Assembly (NCBI GenBank): GCA_003833135.1
Contig: QZLH01000005.1
Coordinates: 25,550-89,549, forward strand
Length of the DNA stretch: 64,000 nt
Source of the DNA: Oehlia diaphana
Taxonomy: Eukaryota > Glomeromycota > Glomeromycetes > Glomerales > Glomeraceae
Reading direction: 5' to 3'
This document shows positions 25,532 to 37,683 of this stretch, piece by piece (position 1 is the stretch's first letter; each line of letters begins with the position of its first letter). The notes beneath the pieces were generated by a model. The model was not told where the DNA came from. It saw only the letters and a program-made list of their open reading frames with translations, and searched no databases. Made by a program: the position numbers and the translations under genes.

Positions 25532-25539
25532 ATACGGAC

Positions 25540-26462
25540 GGAATCGGTGTCCGATTGGTAAATTTCCTGATGAGCCTGGGATGATGACAAATTTTATGTA
25601 ACGCATAACCTCGAAAAATTAATTAAATATCCTTTATAGAAATCTTATATCATAAATAATGCAACATTAGTGTTGTGAATTATCATAATAAATAATAAAT
25701 TTATTTTTATTTTATACAAGCACTAAAACTATATTTCATTCTAACATAAAATGGTGGCTAAATTTAAAATATGTATGACATAAATAATTTTGGTTGTAAA
25801 GTGTAAACGTATTATATGATTATTAATAAATAATTCCACTATCCTATCTCTTTAGTGTATATTCAGGTTTTCACAGAAAAGGGAATATACCGGAAATATT
25901 CAAAAAATTTTTTACAGTTCTCGTGTTTGGCGTAAGTATAGTTTCACTATTATGATTTTGGTTAGCATCGGTTTATGGTGATTGGCTCTTTTTCATGCTT
26001 AAGAAAGAATTTGGAAATTTTTATGTTTGCCGAATTCGGCATTGTAATTTATAATGTAGGTTGTAGCACGAAAGTAAAATGGCTGCAATGTGATTGAATG
26101 AATGATCATCATAAAAAAATCATAAAGTAAAAAGGAAAATGAGAATGAATAATTATGGCTACCAAAAAGAATTCTCATTTAAGTTTCTAATTTTAGCTGA
26201 AAAATTTTTTTTTACAATAATAAGTATTTTCCTTTTTCTTTAAAAATAAAACAAAGAATTTTTTCTTATAATAGCTTTTCATTTGCATTAATGGCATTGC
26301 CTTGCATAAAACTTACGAAATGATCAACTTTTATGTAACAAAAACTATAAAAAATTCGAAAAAAAAAAGATATATTCGCACATTCGATAAGCGTGTGCGT
26401 AAAGATTTCTCATTACTTCTATCAATTATTAATATTTATTAAAAATAATTAAACATTCTATT
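25540..26462. other. intergenic DNA and 5' flank of cysteine-rich gene 1
   Basis: No gene. About 26150-26460 resembles the 5' flanks of the other family members (AAGAATTCTCATTTAA, TTCTCATTACTTCTAT just before the start), so the promoter region was duplicated with the gene. Confidence 0.5.
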
Positions 26463-27326
26463 ATGATACCATATCATAAACTAATTGTAAAAAGACAAAG
26501 TACGAGTGGTAGTGTATGTAAATTAGTATTCGGAGGTCTACAACCAGCCGGACAATTATTATGTTGTGAGGATAATTTACCTTGTTTAGCCAATTCCCCC
26601 GTATGTTCCTCTACTAATAAGTTGGCTCAATGTTGGTTCATTAATAAACTGGATGCTTGTAAGCGAAAGGATACTTTAGCCAAAATGGTTTGTCAATATC
26701 TGGATGGTGTCTATTGTCTCAAGGGGAAAACTGACCAACCATACGATAGAAAATTAGACGATTCGAATATAATAAATGCGATCTTAAGTCGTAATACTGC
26801 AACTACTTCAGTTAACGGTTATACCAGCAATTATCCTCCACCAGCTCTGGCAGCCAGGGCACCTCAGGCACCGGGAGCGCCAGGACCAGCACCGGGGCCA
26901 GGACCGGATGAAATTCCATCCAAAGCACCCAAAGAAATTCAAAATCTTAAGTCAATAGTCTGTTCGGATTCCATGGCGTCAGGAATATGTCAAATTAAAG
27001 ATGATTTTGGATACAAACCCTTTATCTATATTGTAGAAATATGCAATAATTCTATTGATATCATAAATTCTCCTCCTCAAATATCAAATGCTACTACTAC
27101 TGTTTTTACTACTGTTTCGACTACTGTTTCTACTACTGTTAGTATTACATCAACCATATTATCACCTCCAAAAACTATTATCACCACGGTTACAGAAATT
27201 TCGCATTCTGGTACTAACCATTTAGAGACGGGAAGTTTATATTCTCTACTACTTGTTATTTTGTTAATTATTACCACAGGAAACATAATCGTCAGGAGGA
27301 GATTTGGAATATTTTGCATCATATAG
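26463..27326 (+). CDS. 12-cysteine anchored protein, member 1
   Basis: A single-exon frame of 287 residues. It opens with a short head containing LIVKRQ. A block of nine cysteines follows (SVCKLVF, QLLCCED, LPC, SPVC, AQCWF, DACKR, MVCQY, VYCLKG), then a Pro/Ala/Gly spacer of about 40 residues (APGAPGPAPGPGP). A second block has three cysteines (IVCSDSM, GICQI, EICNN) before NSPPQISNATTTV. A Thr/Ser/Val-rich stretch precedes a C-terminal hydrophobic segment (about 260-280) and a short basic tail. No N-terminal signal peptide is encoded in this exon, although KRQ looks like a Kex2-type site that normally follows one. The layout suggests a surface or membrane-anchored protein. I do not recognise the family. 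Confidence 0.85.
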   Translation: MIPYHKLIVKRQSTSGSVCKLVFGGLQPAGQLLCCEDNLPCLANSPVCSSTNKLAQCWFINKLDACKRKDTLAKMVCQYLDGVYCLKGKTDQPYDRKLDDSNIINAILSRNTATTSVNGYTSNYPPPALAARAPQAPGAPGPAPGPGPDEIPSKAPKEIQNLKSIVCSDSMASGICQIKDDFGYKPFIYIVEICNNSIDIINSPPQISNATTTVFTTVSTTVSTTVSITSTILSPPKTIITTVTEISHSGTNHLETGSLYSLLLVILLIITTGNIIVRRRFGIFCII

Positions 27327-28309
27327 TACCGTGTCAATAAAATTTTTGAATTCTCATAACAGAAATTTTATAATGATAAAGGATACCGACTTAAAAAATT
27401 TTTATATCATTTTTATAATATTTGAACAAAATACTATGTCAATTCGTTAAAGGCAAAATTTTCAAGAATTTTATAATAAATAGTTATTTGATGGGGAATA
27501 AAGTATTTTAAATATTTTAATTTTAATTTAATTTAGATATCGGTCGAAGGTCGATATCCTCATCCAATAATAAATCAATCAAGACGATATTTTTTTTTTT
27601 CAAATTAAGGTTCCAACATTTGTTAACCATTAAAAGTGATAAAATTTTTTTTTACAAGTTTGATAAATCAAGTTTTAAAGAATTTTAGAAAACTTGTGGA
27701 ATAACGTTACCAGAGGGCGCGCGAGAAGCAGTATTTATTTCTGAAAATAATTCCCAACTGGCACGGCAGAAGTATAATTATATAAAATAAAGAAGTTCAC
27801 TAAGCGAATATTATTATACAGAACTGTATAAATGAATTAATAAAAATAGACATTTACAATATTTTCAATAAATTTTATTTTAAAAATTACAATATAAATA
27901 AAACCGCTCAATTTTTATCCTAAAATTTTTGTCATTTGCAAATAAAAATCATTAAATATCGATATTATTTTTAGTTAGAATTTCAGAGATTTAAAAGCAC
28001 AAGTACATTAATTTGTAATCCATTTATTTATTTAACATTGTAATTAAAAATATATTAAAATAAAAACATATAGTTATATGATGTACAAAATAGAATTATA
28101 TTCTAAATTCTTCCCGCTAATTATGTATCCTAAGCTAGTAGCAATACTATACTTCTCCTACTACTGATATAACCATTAATTGAAAAACTGCAGTTTGTGA
28201 CTTATCATATTCAACCACTTATTTGCTACTATCGTATGATTGTATTTTTGAATATTATTTTTAATGTAAATTACAAAAAAAAAAATTTATTAATTTATTA
28301 TATGTACTA
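27327..28309. other. AT-rich intergenic DNA
   Basis: No gene seen. The T-rich and A-rich filler includes a short hairpin at about 27537-27562 (GATATCGGTCGAAGGTCGATATC). Confidence 0.4.
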
Positions 28310-28760
28310 CGGCCCTACCACAAAGGGACTTCCTAAGAAGTGCCCTTGAATATTCTCCCTGAAGGAGTTAGCCGGAATTGTAAACTGGAAGATCATCCTC
28401 TACTGGTGTAATGGAGTCGAGGATTTACCTTCCGGAAAGGTAAACGGAGTCATCGGATGAGAGTCAGCAGTGAGGATTTTATAAGACTGTTTCCTTTGGC
28501 ATAATGCTGCACTATGCTCCACCCTGTTTATATTTTGCATAGCACCATGCCGTTCCACAACCAATCGGTCTTATCGCAAGACTCGGTCTTATCGCAGGAC
28601 TGCAGTAATGGCTGGTACCCACGAAATAAGCGACTATACTCCAACCTAGAATATTTAGGGGAATTTTTCTTCCTTCTAAAACAATAAATATAATAATAAT
28701 GAATAATAATGAATATTATGCTTGAGAAATGAAGTCCCCGGCAAGCCACACGATGCGAAT
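28310..28760. other. GC-richer island of unknown nature
   Basis: Base composition is clearly richer in G and C than the flanks. It contains a hairpin TTTACCTTCCGGAAAGGTAAA (about 28427-28447, given here by its arms TTTACCTT and AAGGTAAA). Two near-identical 18-bp direct repeats start CGGTCTTATCGCA at about 28566-28603. No long frame or tRNA fold was found. It could be a transposon fragment or a non-coding RNA region. Confidence 0.35.
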
Positions 28761-29765
28761 GTTCTACTAGTACTGAATTTTATTTTTGAGGTACTTTGAA
28801 TAGTGAAATTTTGCAACTTGATTATTTGTCAACTATAGAAATTTCCTATAGAATTTGAGTTCCTTGTGGGAAAATTATGCTAAATTTCGTATTCCTGCAA
28901 TCATATCATAATTATATGATGACGAAGAGGAAGTTTTTTGTTTCATTTGAATAAAATACACTTATAAATCATAATACTTCCATTGTATCGTCATATTTGT
29001 CATTATAGTTTGTAAATTAATACATACTAATTCATTTATATATATATAGGGACCAGGCTGGGACTCGGACCAATCATGTGATTTTAAGACTTTATATAAC
29101 CATTCAGAAAAAACAAAAGTACAAATTATCACTTAGAATATCTACTATATAAATTTCATGATTCTAAATAAAAAACACCACAAAAAAAGCTCACCTAAAT
29201 TTTCAATTAAATGCTTGCAATTTAAGTTATAATGACGGTTTTGAGAATTCCCATTTTTCACAAATGGTTGTCAAATTTTTGTTTAATGAATCAAATAACA
29301 CAATGATGCTAATTAGTCGAAAACAAAACACTTCTAAACCAATTATTACAATATAAAATGTAATGAATTTAATAAAAAGAGAAATAATATTGATGAAACC
29401 AAGTGGAACTGGGAATTTAAAAGTCATATAAAATCTTTGATCTATAATAAATTATTTAACCTCAATTATAAGAAATAATCTAGTTTTTCAAAAAACAAGT
29501 GTTAATTATGTAGGTACCCAATTGCTATTGAAATTATAAGAAATAATGGTAACAACTATTTGAAATATAGATTTGAATAATAAATTTTCCAAACAAATTG
29601 TATATGAAAATAAAAATATAACTTTGTTTCAATAATTGACATATTTGTATTTAATAATATTTAATTCTTTTTATTTTATTGCAAAACTGTAAAGTACATA
29701 ATAAAAATAATAATAATGTTTTCTATATTACAACTGATAAATAATTCAACAAATTAACAGAATTA
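28761..29765. other. AT-rich downstream region of the Sel1-kinase gene
   Basis: No gene seen on either strand. A TATATATATAGGGACCAGGCTGGG patch at about 29038-29061 has a related copy in reverse orientation near 34087-34122, on the other side of the Sel1-kinase gene. Confidence 0.35.
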
Positions 29766-32700
29766 TTAATTCTTAATTATACATTCCAAGCATTCAGAAT
29801 CTTCTTGAACTAAAATTTCAGTAAGTTTACGACTTGTATAATATGCTTGTGAATGATTTTGTGTAATATAAGCATTTGTTTGTTCCTGTACTAAGTCTTT
29901 GTTCGCTTCTACAAATTCCAACATATTATTTTTTAATTGTTTATTAATTTTAGAAACTTCAAACTTATGATTTCCATTCTTATTTATTCTATAATATTCA
30001 CCAATAGAACTAATCCATTCAGTTATAATACTTTCAAGCATTATTATGGTTGGTCTATTGGAAGGATTTGAATCCCAACACTTTTTCATTAAATCTATAT
30101 AACATTTTGGAGTATTTTTTACAATTTCAGGACGCTCCCCTCTACAAATACTCAAGCTAAGGTGATGGTCATGTGCTTCATGATTAAATGGAGGAATACC
30201 CGATGAAAATTCCCACATTATCATTGAAAAACTATAAATATCACTTGCTGGTGTATAAGGTTTTTTTCTCAGTATTTCAGGTGCCATATAAGGCAAAACT
30301 CCATAGATTTCATTAATATTATTATCAAAATCTTGTAAATCACTTATAGGTTTGCATAATCCTAAATCAATAATAAATAACTCATTGTAACCATCAGACA
30401 TTAAAATATTACCATCATGAAAATCACCATGAGTTAAATTTGATTCATGAATTACTTTAAGTCCTAATATAATATTTTTCAGTAATTTTAACTTGTCTTG
30501 CCACTTAAACTTAATTATATCAGGTAAACATTTTCTCAAACTTCCTTTTTTTGCATAACTCATTACTATTATATAATTTAAATTATTTGGGTCTTGGGTA
30601 ATTCCAAAGAATTGAATAAATTTTGAAAATGATTTTTTCTGACAATTATAATGATATTTCCACTATACATATAATGATAAAAAAAAATTGTTAAATTTTT
30701 GCAAAAAAAAAAAATTACTCTTAAATATAAATAAGTACTATACCTCATCCAAAAATTTAGTATTTAAACTTGACGAATTATTAAGTGATTTAAGAATGAC
30801 CTCATAACCTGTTTGCCTATTCCATTGTTGCTTGTCAAAATTCCAACTATAAATAGGTCCATCCGGCCAGTTAGCTTTATGAATTTCGCTAAATCCTCCT
30901 TTATCAAAATAATTGACATTTGTCAATTTATTATAAGGTATCCACTCTAAAATTTCATAGCTGTTTTTAGCATTTATTTGTGCTTCTTGAATAAATTTAT
31001 CAATAAATTCATTTTCACTAGTCCACTTTGAAAAATCTTGTTGAAATTGTTTAGTATTACATTGTTGGCACCACTGGTAATCAGTACATGGTTGCTTGCA
31101 CTTATTACATAATTCAACACCATTTATAAGGTTCATTTTGTTACTTTCTACTGCTTTTTGATGCCAATAAAAGGATTTTTCTAAATTCTTGCCTGTTCCT
31201 TTTCCATTTTTGTAGCATATAGCTAAATAATTCATTGCAATTTCATCACCATTTTCTGCTGCTTTTTGAAACCAATAAAATGCTTTTTCTGAATTCTTTT
31301 CTGTTCCTTCTCCATTTTTATAGCATATGGCTAAACTAAACATTGCTGTTTCCTCACCATTTTCTATTGCTTTTTGATACCAATAAAATGCTTTTTCTAA
31401 ATTCATTTCTGTTCCTTCTCCATTTTTATAACGCATAGCTAAGTTAAACATTGCTTTTTCATTATCATTTTCTGCTGCTTTTTGATACCAATAAAAGGCT
31501 TTTTCTAAATTCTTTTCCGTTCCTTTTCCATTTTTACAACATATAGCTAAATTATTCATTGCATTATTATCACCATTTTCCGCTGCTTTTTGATGATAAT
31601 AAAAAGCTTTTTCTAAATTTTTTTCTGTTCCTTCTCCATTGTTATAATGCAAAGCTAAATTATTCATTGCACTTTTATCACCATTTTCTGCTGCTTTTTG
31701 ACACCAATAAAAGGCTTTTTCTAAATTCTTTTCTGTTCCTTCTCCATCTTTGTAACATTTAGATAAATTAAACATTGCATATTCATTATCATTTTCTGCT
31801 GCTTTTAGATACCAATAAAATGCTTTTTCTAAATTCTTCTCTGTTCCTTTTCCATCATTATAATATATAGCTAAATTAAACATTGCATCAATATGATTTT
31901 TTTCTGCTGCATTTTGGTGCCAATAAAAGGCTTTTTCTAAATTCTTTTCTATTCCTTCTCCATTATAATAGCATGTTGCTAAATCAAACATTGCTTCTTT
32001 AACACCATTTTCTGCTGCTTTTAGATACCAATAAAAGGCTTTTCCTAAATTCCTTTCTATTCCTTCTCCATTTGTATAATGTAAAGCTAAATTAAACATT
32101 GCATCAATATTACCATTTTCTGCTGCTTTTTGAAACCAATAAAAGGCTTTTTCTAAATTTTTTCTGTTCCTTCTCCATTGTTATAACATATAGCTAAATT
32201 AAGTATTGCTGTTTCATTACAATTTTCTGTTGCTTTCTTGTACCAATAAAAAGCTTTTTCTAAATTCTTTTCTATTCCTTTTCCATCTTCATAACATTCG
32301 GCTAAATAAAACATTGCTGTTTCACTAACATTTTCTGCTGCTTTTTGATACCAATAAAAGGCTTTTTCTAAACTCTTTCCTGTTCCTTCTCCATTTTCAT
32401 AACATATAGCTGAATTAAGCATTGCTGTTTTATAACCATTTTCTGCTGCTTTTTTAAACCAATAAAAGGCTTTTTCTAAATTCTTTTCTGTTCCTTCTCC
32501 ATTTATATAGCATATGGCCAAATTGAACATTGCCTCAACATGATCCTTTTCTGCTGCTTTTTTATACCAATATAAGGCTTTTCCTAAATTCCTTTCTATT
32601 CCTTCTCCATTTGTATAATGTATAGCTAAATTAAACATTGCATCAATAATACCATTTTCTGCTGCTTTTTGATACCAATATAATGCTTTTTTTAAATTCT

Positions 32701-33733
32701 TTTCTGTTCCTTTTCCATTTATATAACATATGGCTAAATTGAATATTGCTGTTTCATTACCATTTTCTGCTGCTTTTTGACACCAATAAAAGGCTTTTTC
32801 TAAATTCTTTTCTGTTCCTTCTCCATCTTTGTAACATTTAGATAAATTAAACATTGCATATTCATTATCATTTTCTGCTGCTTTTTGATACCAATAAAAG
32901 GATTTTTCTAAATTCTTTATTGTTCCTTTTCCATCTTCATAACATTTGGCTAAATAAAACATTGCTATTTCATTACTCTTTTCTTCTGCTTTTTGAAACC
33001 AATAAAAGGCTTTTTCTAAATTCTTTTCTGTTCCTTCTCCATTGTTATAATATACAGCTAAATTACACATTGCATTTTTATCATCATTTTCTGCTGCTTT
33101 TTGATACCAATAAAAAGCTTTTTCTAAATTCTTTTCTGTTCCTTCTCCATTGTTATAATGTAAAGCTAAATTAAACATTGCATTTTTATCACAATTTTCT
33201 GCTGCTTTTTGACACCAATAAAAGGATTTTTCTAAATTCTTTTCTGTTACTTTTCCATCTTTGTAATATATAGCTAAATTAAACATTGCATATTTGTATT
33301 CATTTTCTGCTGCTTTTAGATACCAATAAAAGGCTTTTTCTAAATTCTTATCTGTTCCCATTCCATTTTCATAACATACGGCCAAATTAAACATTGCTTT
33401 TTCATTACCATTTTCTGCTACTTCTTGATACCAATAAAAGGTTTTATAACATGTGGTTAACCTATTCATTGCATCACTATGACCATTTTCTGCTGCTTTT
33501 TGGTACCAATAAAAAGCTTTTTCTAAATTCTTTTCTAAATTCTTTTCTGTTACTTCTCCATTTTCATAGCATTTGGCTAAATTAAACATTGATACTTTAT
33601 TACCTAAAGAATCAATATATTCTTTACAGCATATTTCTTTGGTAAAAGGTTTATTGCAATATGAACAATTTCTGGAGTTTACTGTATTGGTATCTTTATA
33701 TGAGATTTTTGATTCACTAAATTTTGTTTCCAT
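29766..33733 (-). CDS. Sel1-repeat / protein kinase fusion
   Basis: Exon 1 is 30744-33733 and exon 2 is 29766-30662, joined in phase 0. One missing T in a T-run near 32155-32161 breaks exon 1; counting it back gives exactly 997 codons in exon 1 and about 1295 residues in all. The head holds half a zinc-ribbon (CSYC, then CCKEY). About 23 Sel1-like repeats of 36 residues follow (core AMFNLAxxYxNGEGTEKNLEKAFYWYQKAAENG). Next come a complete CNKC...CQQC element and a kinase domain with a degenerate glycine loop (DKGGFSEIH), VILK, HGDFHDGNIL, DLGLCK, APEIL and TPASDIYSFSMIMWE. Sel1 repeats are helical protein-binding modules. The tail carries YYTSRKL. The 1-nt lesion may be an assembly error. Confidence 0.82.
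30745..33590 (-). repeat. 108-bp tandem repeat array (Sel1 codons)
   Basis: The Sel1 part of the gene is also a DNA tandem repeat with a 108-bp period and high identity between units (recurring CCAATAAAAGGCTTTTTCTA). At least one unit near 33425-33460 is truncated. The array ends at about 31140. Near-identity favours unequal crossing-over and length variation, and also assembly error. Confidence 0.8.
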
Positions 33734-34791
33734 CTGGCTGTTTTGGAAATTTTTTTTAGAAATACTTTTTTTTACTCAATATTTCATAAATACCAAAGTA
33801 GGAGTTTTAATAAGAAAAATTTTTTTTTTACCGATGCACTGATTTGCATTGAAAATTTCTTTAATTCATATTTTGTGTAACAACTGTGGCTGCAGAAATA
33901 TATATAAAAGGGTCAGGTTTGAGTTTGCGTATTTTGAACTAAAAAAATCATGAAAATCTTTCCTTTTTTAGATAAATTTTGATAATACCAGTCAGAATTT
34001 TATTTTCTAATATAGTAACCGACTGACATTATCATAATTCCGGCCCTGAAAAAATGCGTACAGCTCATAGTAAAAAATTTTTTTCATCACTTGACCCCTA
34101 TATATATATTTCTGGGTCCTGGCTGTATTTGTGGCTCATATGACGTAAGTAACAAGAACCCCACGCATAGTATTAAACCGCTCTGAATAATCCCTACTGT
34201 GAGACTGCGCTTTTAAGGTAAGCATGGTATGGTTCCACCCATGCATAGCATCAATGCTGCTCTAACAAAAATATCAAAAAAACGTAAAGAAATGAATATG
34301 GATGAGATAAAGAAAGGGAAATAGGAAAAGAAAAGAAGGAATGAAGAGGGGGTGTGTGTGAAAGAGGAACGCAAAAAAAAATTTTTTTATGAATCTTTTT
34401 AAGGGGGTAAAAGATATAATATTGCGAAATAGAAATAAAAGGAGAGAAGGAACGGAATGAGTATAACTACAAGATTTTTTTATAAAAAGAGGCTTTTGTA
34501 TAAATTTGGTTTGATTGTTACCCATACGTAAAGTCTCTATAATCAAATTACAATATTTCCCGCAAAAGAGATGATTATTGATCTTGTATGTGTACATGAA
34601 AAAGTCTGCCGATCTTCAAAATTGAGGGCTCTAAAAAATATTTTCATCGAACAAAAGAGATTTAAACACGCGCATAGTTGATCAAGGACCGCTTATAAGA
34701 ACTTTAAGACATGATAACTTTTATAAAATTTGTTGAGATTTATTCCTTAAATTTATATTATTTTTACGTTTAACAAACGGTTGGTTTATTA
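33734..34791. other. 5' flank of the Sel1-kinase gene
   Basis: No gene. Contains TATATATATA patches, a TAATTCCGGCC motif near 34036-34046, and a purine-rich stretch at about 34290-34460. The 107-codon minus frame there is a low-complexity artefact. Confidence 0.4.
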
Positions 34792-34795
34792 TTGG

Positions 34796-35304
34796 TGTAA
34801 CATCTAAGCCCGTGATAAATCACGTTGCCACCTTAGATATTAACAAAATATTACTTTATTAATTATAAAACATTAATACATTTATATGCTTGGTTTAATA
34901 GTATAAATAAAACATGTTAATAAAATAATTAATTCAAATGTATATTCTCCAAAATGATCCTTTTTTAAAGGTCAAAATCAACATTTATTTATACTTGTAC
35001 AAATTAAGTATATTCTCTTATCCATGATGTAGATCATTACCTTCCATTAATTCATGGATCAATTGCTGGATCTTCAAATTAAAATAATGGATCCTTAATA
35101 ATTCGATCAACATATTACTGACATCTATATCACCTGATATAGCCGATCCTTTAACTTCTGTAATATATTAGTTTAACGTCATAAACTTTATCACCTGATC
35201 AAAAATAAAAATTACTAAAAATAAATTTAAAATTTATATACTAAATTTAACTATAATACTGCGCCCACAATTTATAAATTTACTATGTATATTACGGCAT
35301 TACA
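34796..35304 (+). mobile_element. solo LTR-like copy 1
   Basis: Starts TGTAACATCTAAGCCC and ends TACGGCATTACA, the TG...CA ends typical of LTRs. It is flanked by TTGG on both sides (34792-34795 and 35305-35308). A second copy with the same ends lies at 48046-48603. Shared internal blocks include GTGATAAATCACGTTGCCAC and TTAGATATTAACAAAATA at the start and AATTTACTATGTATA at the end. No internal coding domain adjoins, so each is best read as a solo LTR. Confidence 0.75.
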
Positions 35305-35384
35305 TTGGTTATTTACGTCAAATCATTGGCATAAATATCATACTTTTATTTTTATATACCATTTTCGATTATATAGATATCAGT

Positions 35385-35845
35385 ACGGTATGATTTTGAA
35401 AACCTTTACGGTACTGTTGATCATTTTTCCAAAATTTCAAAATTTTCGTACCGTACCATACTATATATTATATATATTAGAACAAGTACAGTACGGTTAA
35501 TTTTTTTTATATATCCAAATAACTACGGACATTAATGTCCAAATAACCCCATAGTTAAATGGACGTTGGTGTCCAAATAACCACCATAATTAAATGGACA
35601 TTGGTGTCCAAATAACCACATATAAAATGGTACATTTTGCATATTGATTATTTGGACAATGTCCACTTGACCATAGTGGTTATTTGGACACCAATGTCCA
35701 TTTAACTATGGTGGTTATTTGGACATATAAAAAAATTAACTGTATACTGCTCTAACATAATATATATAGTACGATATGGTACGGAATTTTTGGGAAATTT
35801 GATCGAGTATATAGTAAATTAGTACTGTACGGTAATATAAATTAG
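35385..35845. mobile_element. palindromic MITE-like element
   Basis: The left arm (about 35400-35640) is repeated in reverse complement at about 35650-35840. Both arms share GTTAATTTTTTTATAT and TATGTTAGAGCA-like text, and several copies of a unit containing GGACATTGGTGTCCAAATAA. The transcript could fold into one long hairpin. No coding potential and no clear target duplication. Confidence 0.75.
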
Positions 35846-37360
35846 TACGGACGGTCAAAAAAAAATTTTCAATTTTTCCGTACTCAGTCGGACCTTTAAA
35901 AATAAATTTTGATTTTTTCGTACTAATATTTTACAATATAACATCATGTGATCAAATTTTTTGAGATGCACATAATATTTGAGTAATATAATAATTGTGT
36001 AATGATCAATCTGATTAATTTATAAATTTGTAATATAATGATTTTAACATTCTGTCATCGTAAATAATTCTTTTAATTTTTTACTTCTTTGAAGAAGAAA
36101 AATAATTGTAAATATGGATATTTATAACATATCCGATGTTGAAGATTATCCATTTGAGTGAGTAAAATCCTGAATTTGAACAGGTTTTTATATTAAAAAA
36201 TAATTTTTTATTATGACTATTTTAAAATATTTCTATTACAAATTTTTTTGTAATTAAATTTGCTAATAATGCGCCACATAATACCAAAATTTATATTTTG
36301 TAAATGCTAAATATGGTTGTCTAATTTATATATATAATAAAATATGGCCAATAAAATTTAGTTATTATTTTAATGGTCAGTTTTATTATTATGGAGCTGA
36401 ATATATTAAAGGAATGAAAATTATTAGCTTACCTACAAAAAATTTTTTTAATTTTATAACATTTAATTTTATAATTAGTAAGGTATTTTGTTAAAACAAT
36501 ATTCAAAGTTGCACAAAAATACAAAAATGCAAAGTCGTACGATTGTACGAAAACTCAAATTAACACGAAAATTTTAAAACTTTCGTACGTACTAGTATAA
36601 AAAAATTGAATAGCTGTAAATGTACGTACGAACAAAAAAAACACACGTACGTACTAAATTTGCGTTCCAATTTGATCAGCAGATTCAAATTCGTACTAGT
36701 ATATTTTCAAATATCTAATCGACGCAATAACTATTATTTATAAAACACCTTATTACCGCAATTCTACTTATAGGCTGTAAAAAAATATATATATATTTGT
36801 ATGTATTAGATTATGAAGGTATAGATGCTAATTCAAAATAATAGTATAAGATATTATTAATACTTCAAATTCATCGTCTAATGTAGTCATTATATCTTTT
36901 GCTACGTTAGGTTTTATTTTAAACCCCTAATATAAAATAATTTTTTAAATTATTTAATTAATTGTATTTTATTTAAGATTTCTTGGTGATAGTGTACTTC
37001 AAAGTCCTGAGATGTTAATGGTGTCAGTTTTATGTTTTATAAATTGCAGATAATAATGTTTTCTATCTTGTAGAAATAGTATATGATTTATGAATAGTGA
37101 GTTTAGCAAATGTAATTTTAATTTCTTTTGATAAAAATAAGCTTATAAACTTTGAGCCACAAAATTTGTTCATGATAAAAACTTCTTTATTACTGCGGTA
37201 TTAGATTTATATATTGTAATGGGTTATGTATGTATATGGATTTCATCGTAATGTAAACCATCATAGAATTAAACGTAAAACGCAATCGATATTTTACATT
37301 TTTATTAAATATCTGAACTTTAATGATGCATTTTGCATTTATCTTCTTGAATTAAAAGAG
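35846..37360. other. intergenic DNA rich in GTACG words
   Basis: A short frame at about 36115-36160 reads MDIYNISDVEDYPFE and stops at a possible splice donor (GTGAGT); no matching next exon was found. GTACGTACG and CGTACTAGTA words cluster at about 36535-36705. No supported gene. Confidence 0.3.
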
Positions 37361-37683
37361 TCCCACATTGAACGACCCTAACATCACCATGTAAAAAATG
37401 GTAGCCGGATTTGTTGCCAGGTTACACATAATCTGCGCACATGATCCGGACGATTATTTTCGGTAATTATTATATTATTTTATTTAATAAAAAAGCTATT
37501 TTAACTATATTAACGCTACCCTAGAATAAAAAATACATAAACAAATATAATCTGTAAGTAAGTGGCAAGAAATGTTATAAAGTTATTTTATGTACTTTTA
37601 ATTTTATTATTTATTATAATAAACTATTAAGATACTACATTTTACTATAATAGATCATGTATTTTATTTGTAAATATAATTAA

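Noticed and set aside
26463..26760. Hydrophobin-like reading of the cysteine block
   Set aside because: There is one CC pair and nine cysteines with wide spacing; the C-CC-C-C-CC-C order of hydrophobins is not present.
31559..33585. Plus-strand frames rich in Leu, Phe and His
   Set aside because: Antisense shadows of the Sel1 repeats; their repetition follows the 108-bp period.
34274..34597. 107-codon minus frame rich in Phe and Leu
   Set aside because: Low-complexity purine/pyrimidine tract; no motif and no exon partner.
36115..36160. Possible first exon MDIYNISDVEDYPFE with a GTGAGT donor
   Set aside because: No downstream exon with matching phase could be found; too short to call.
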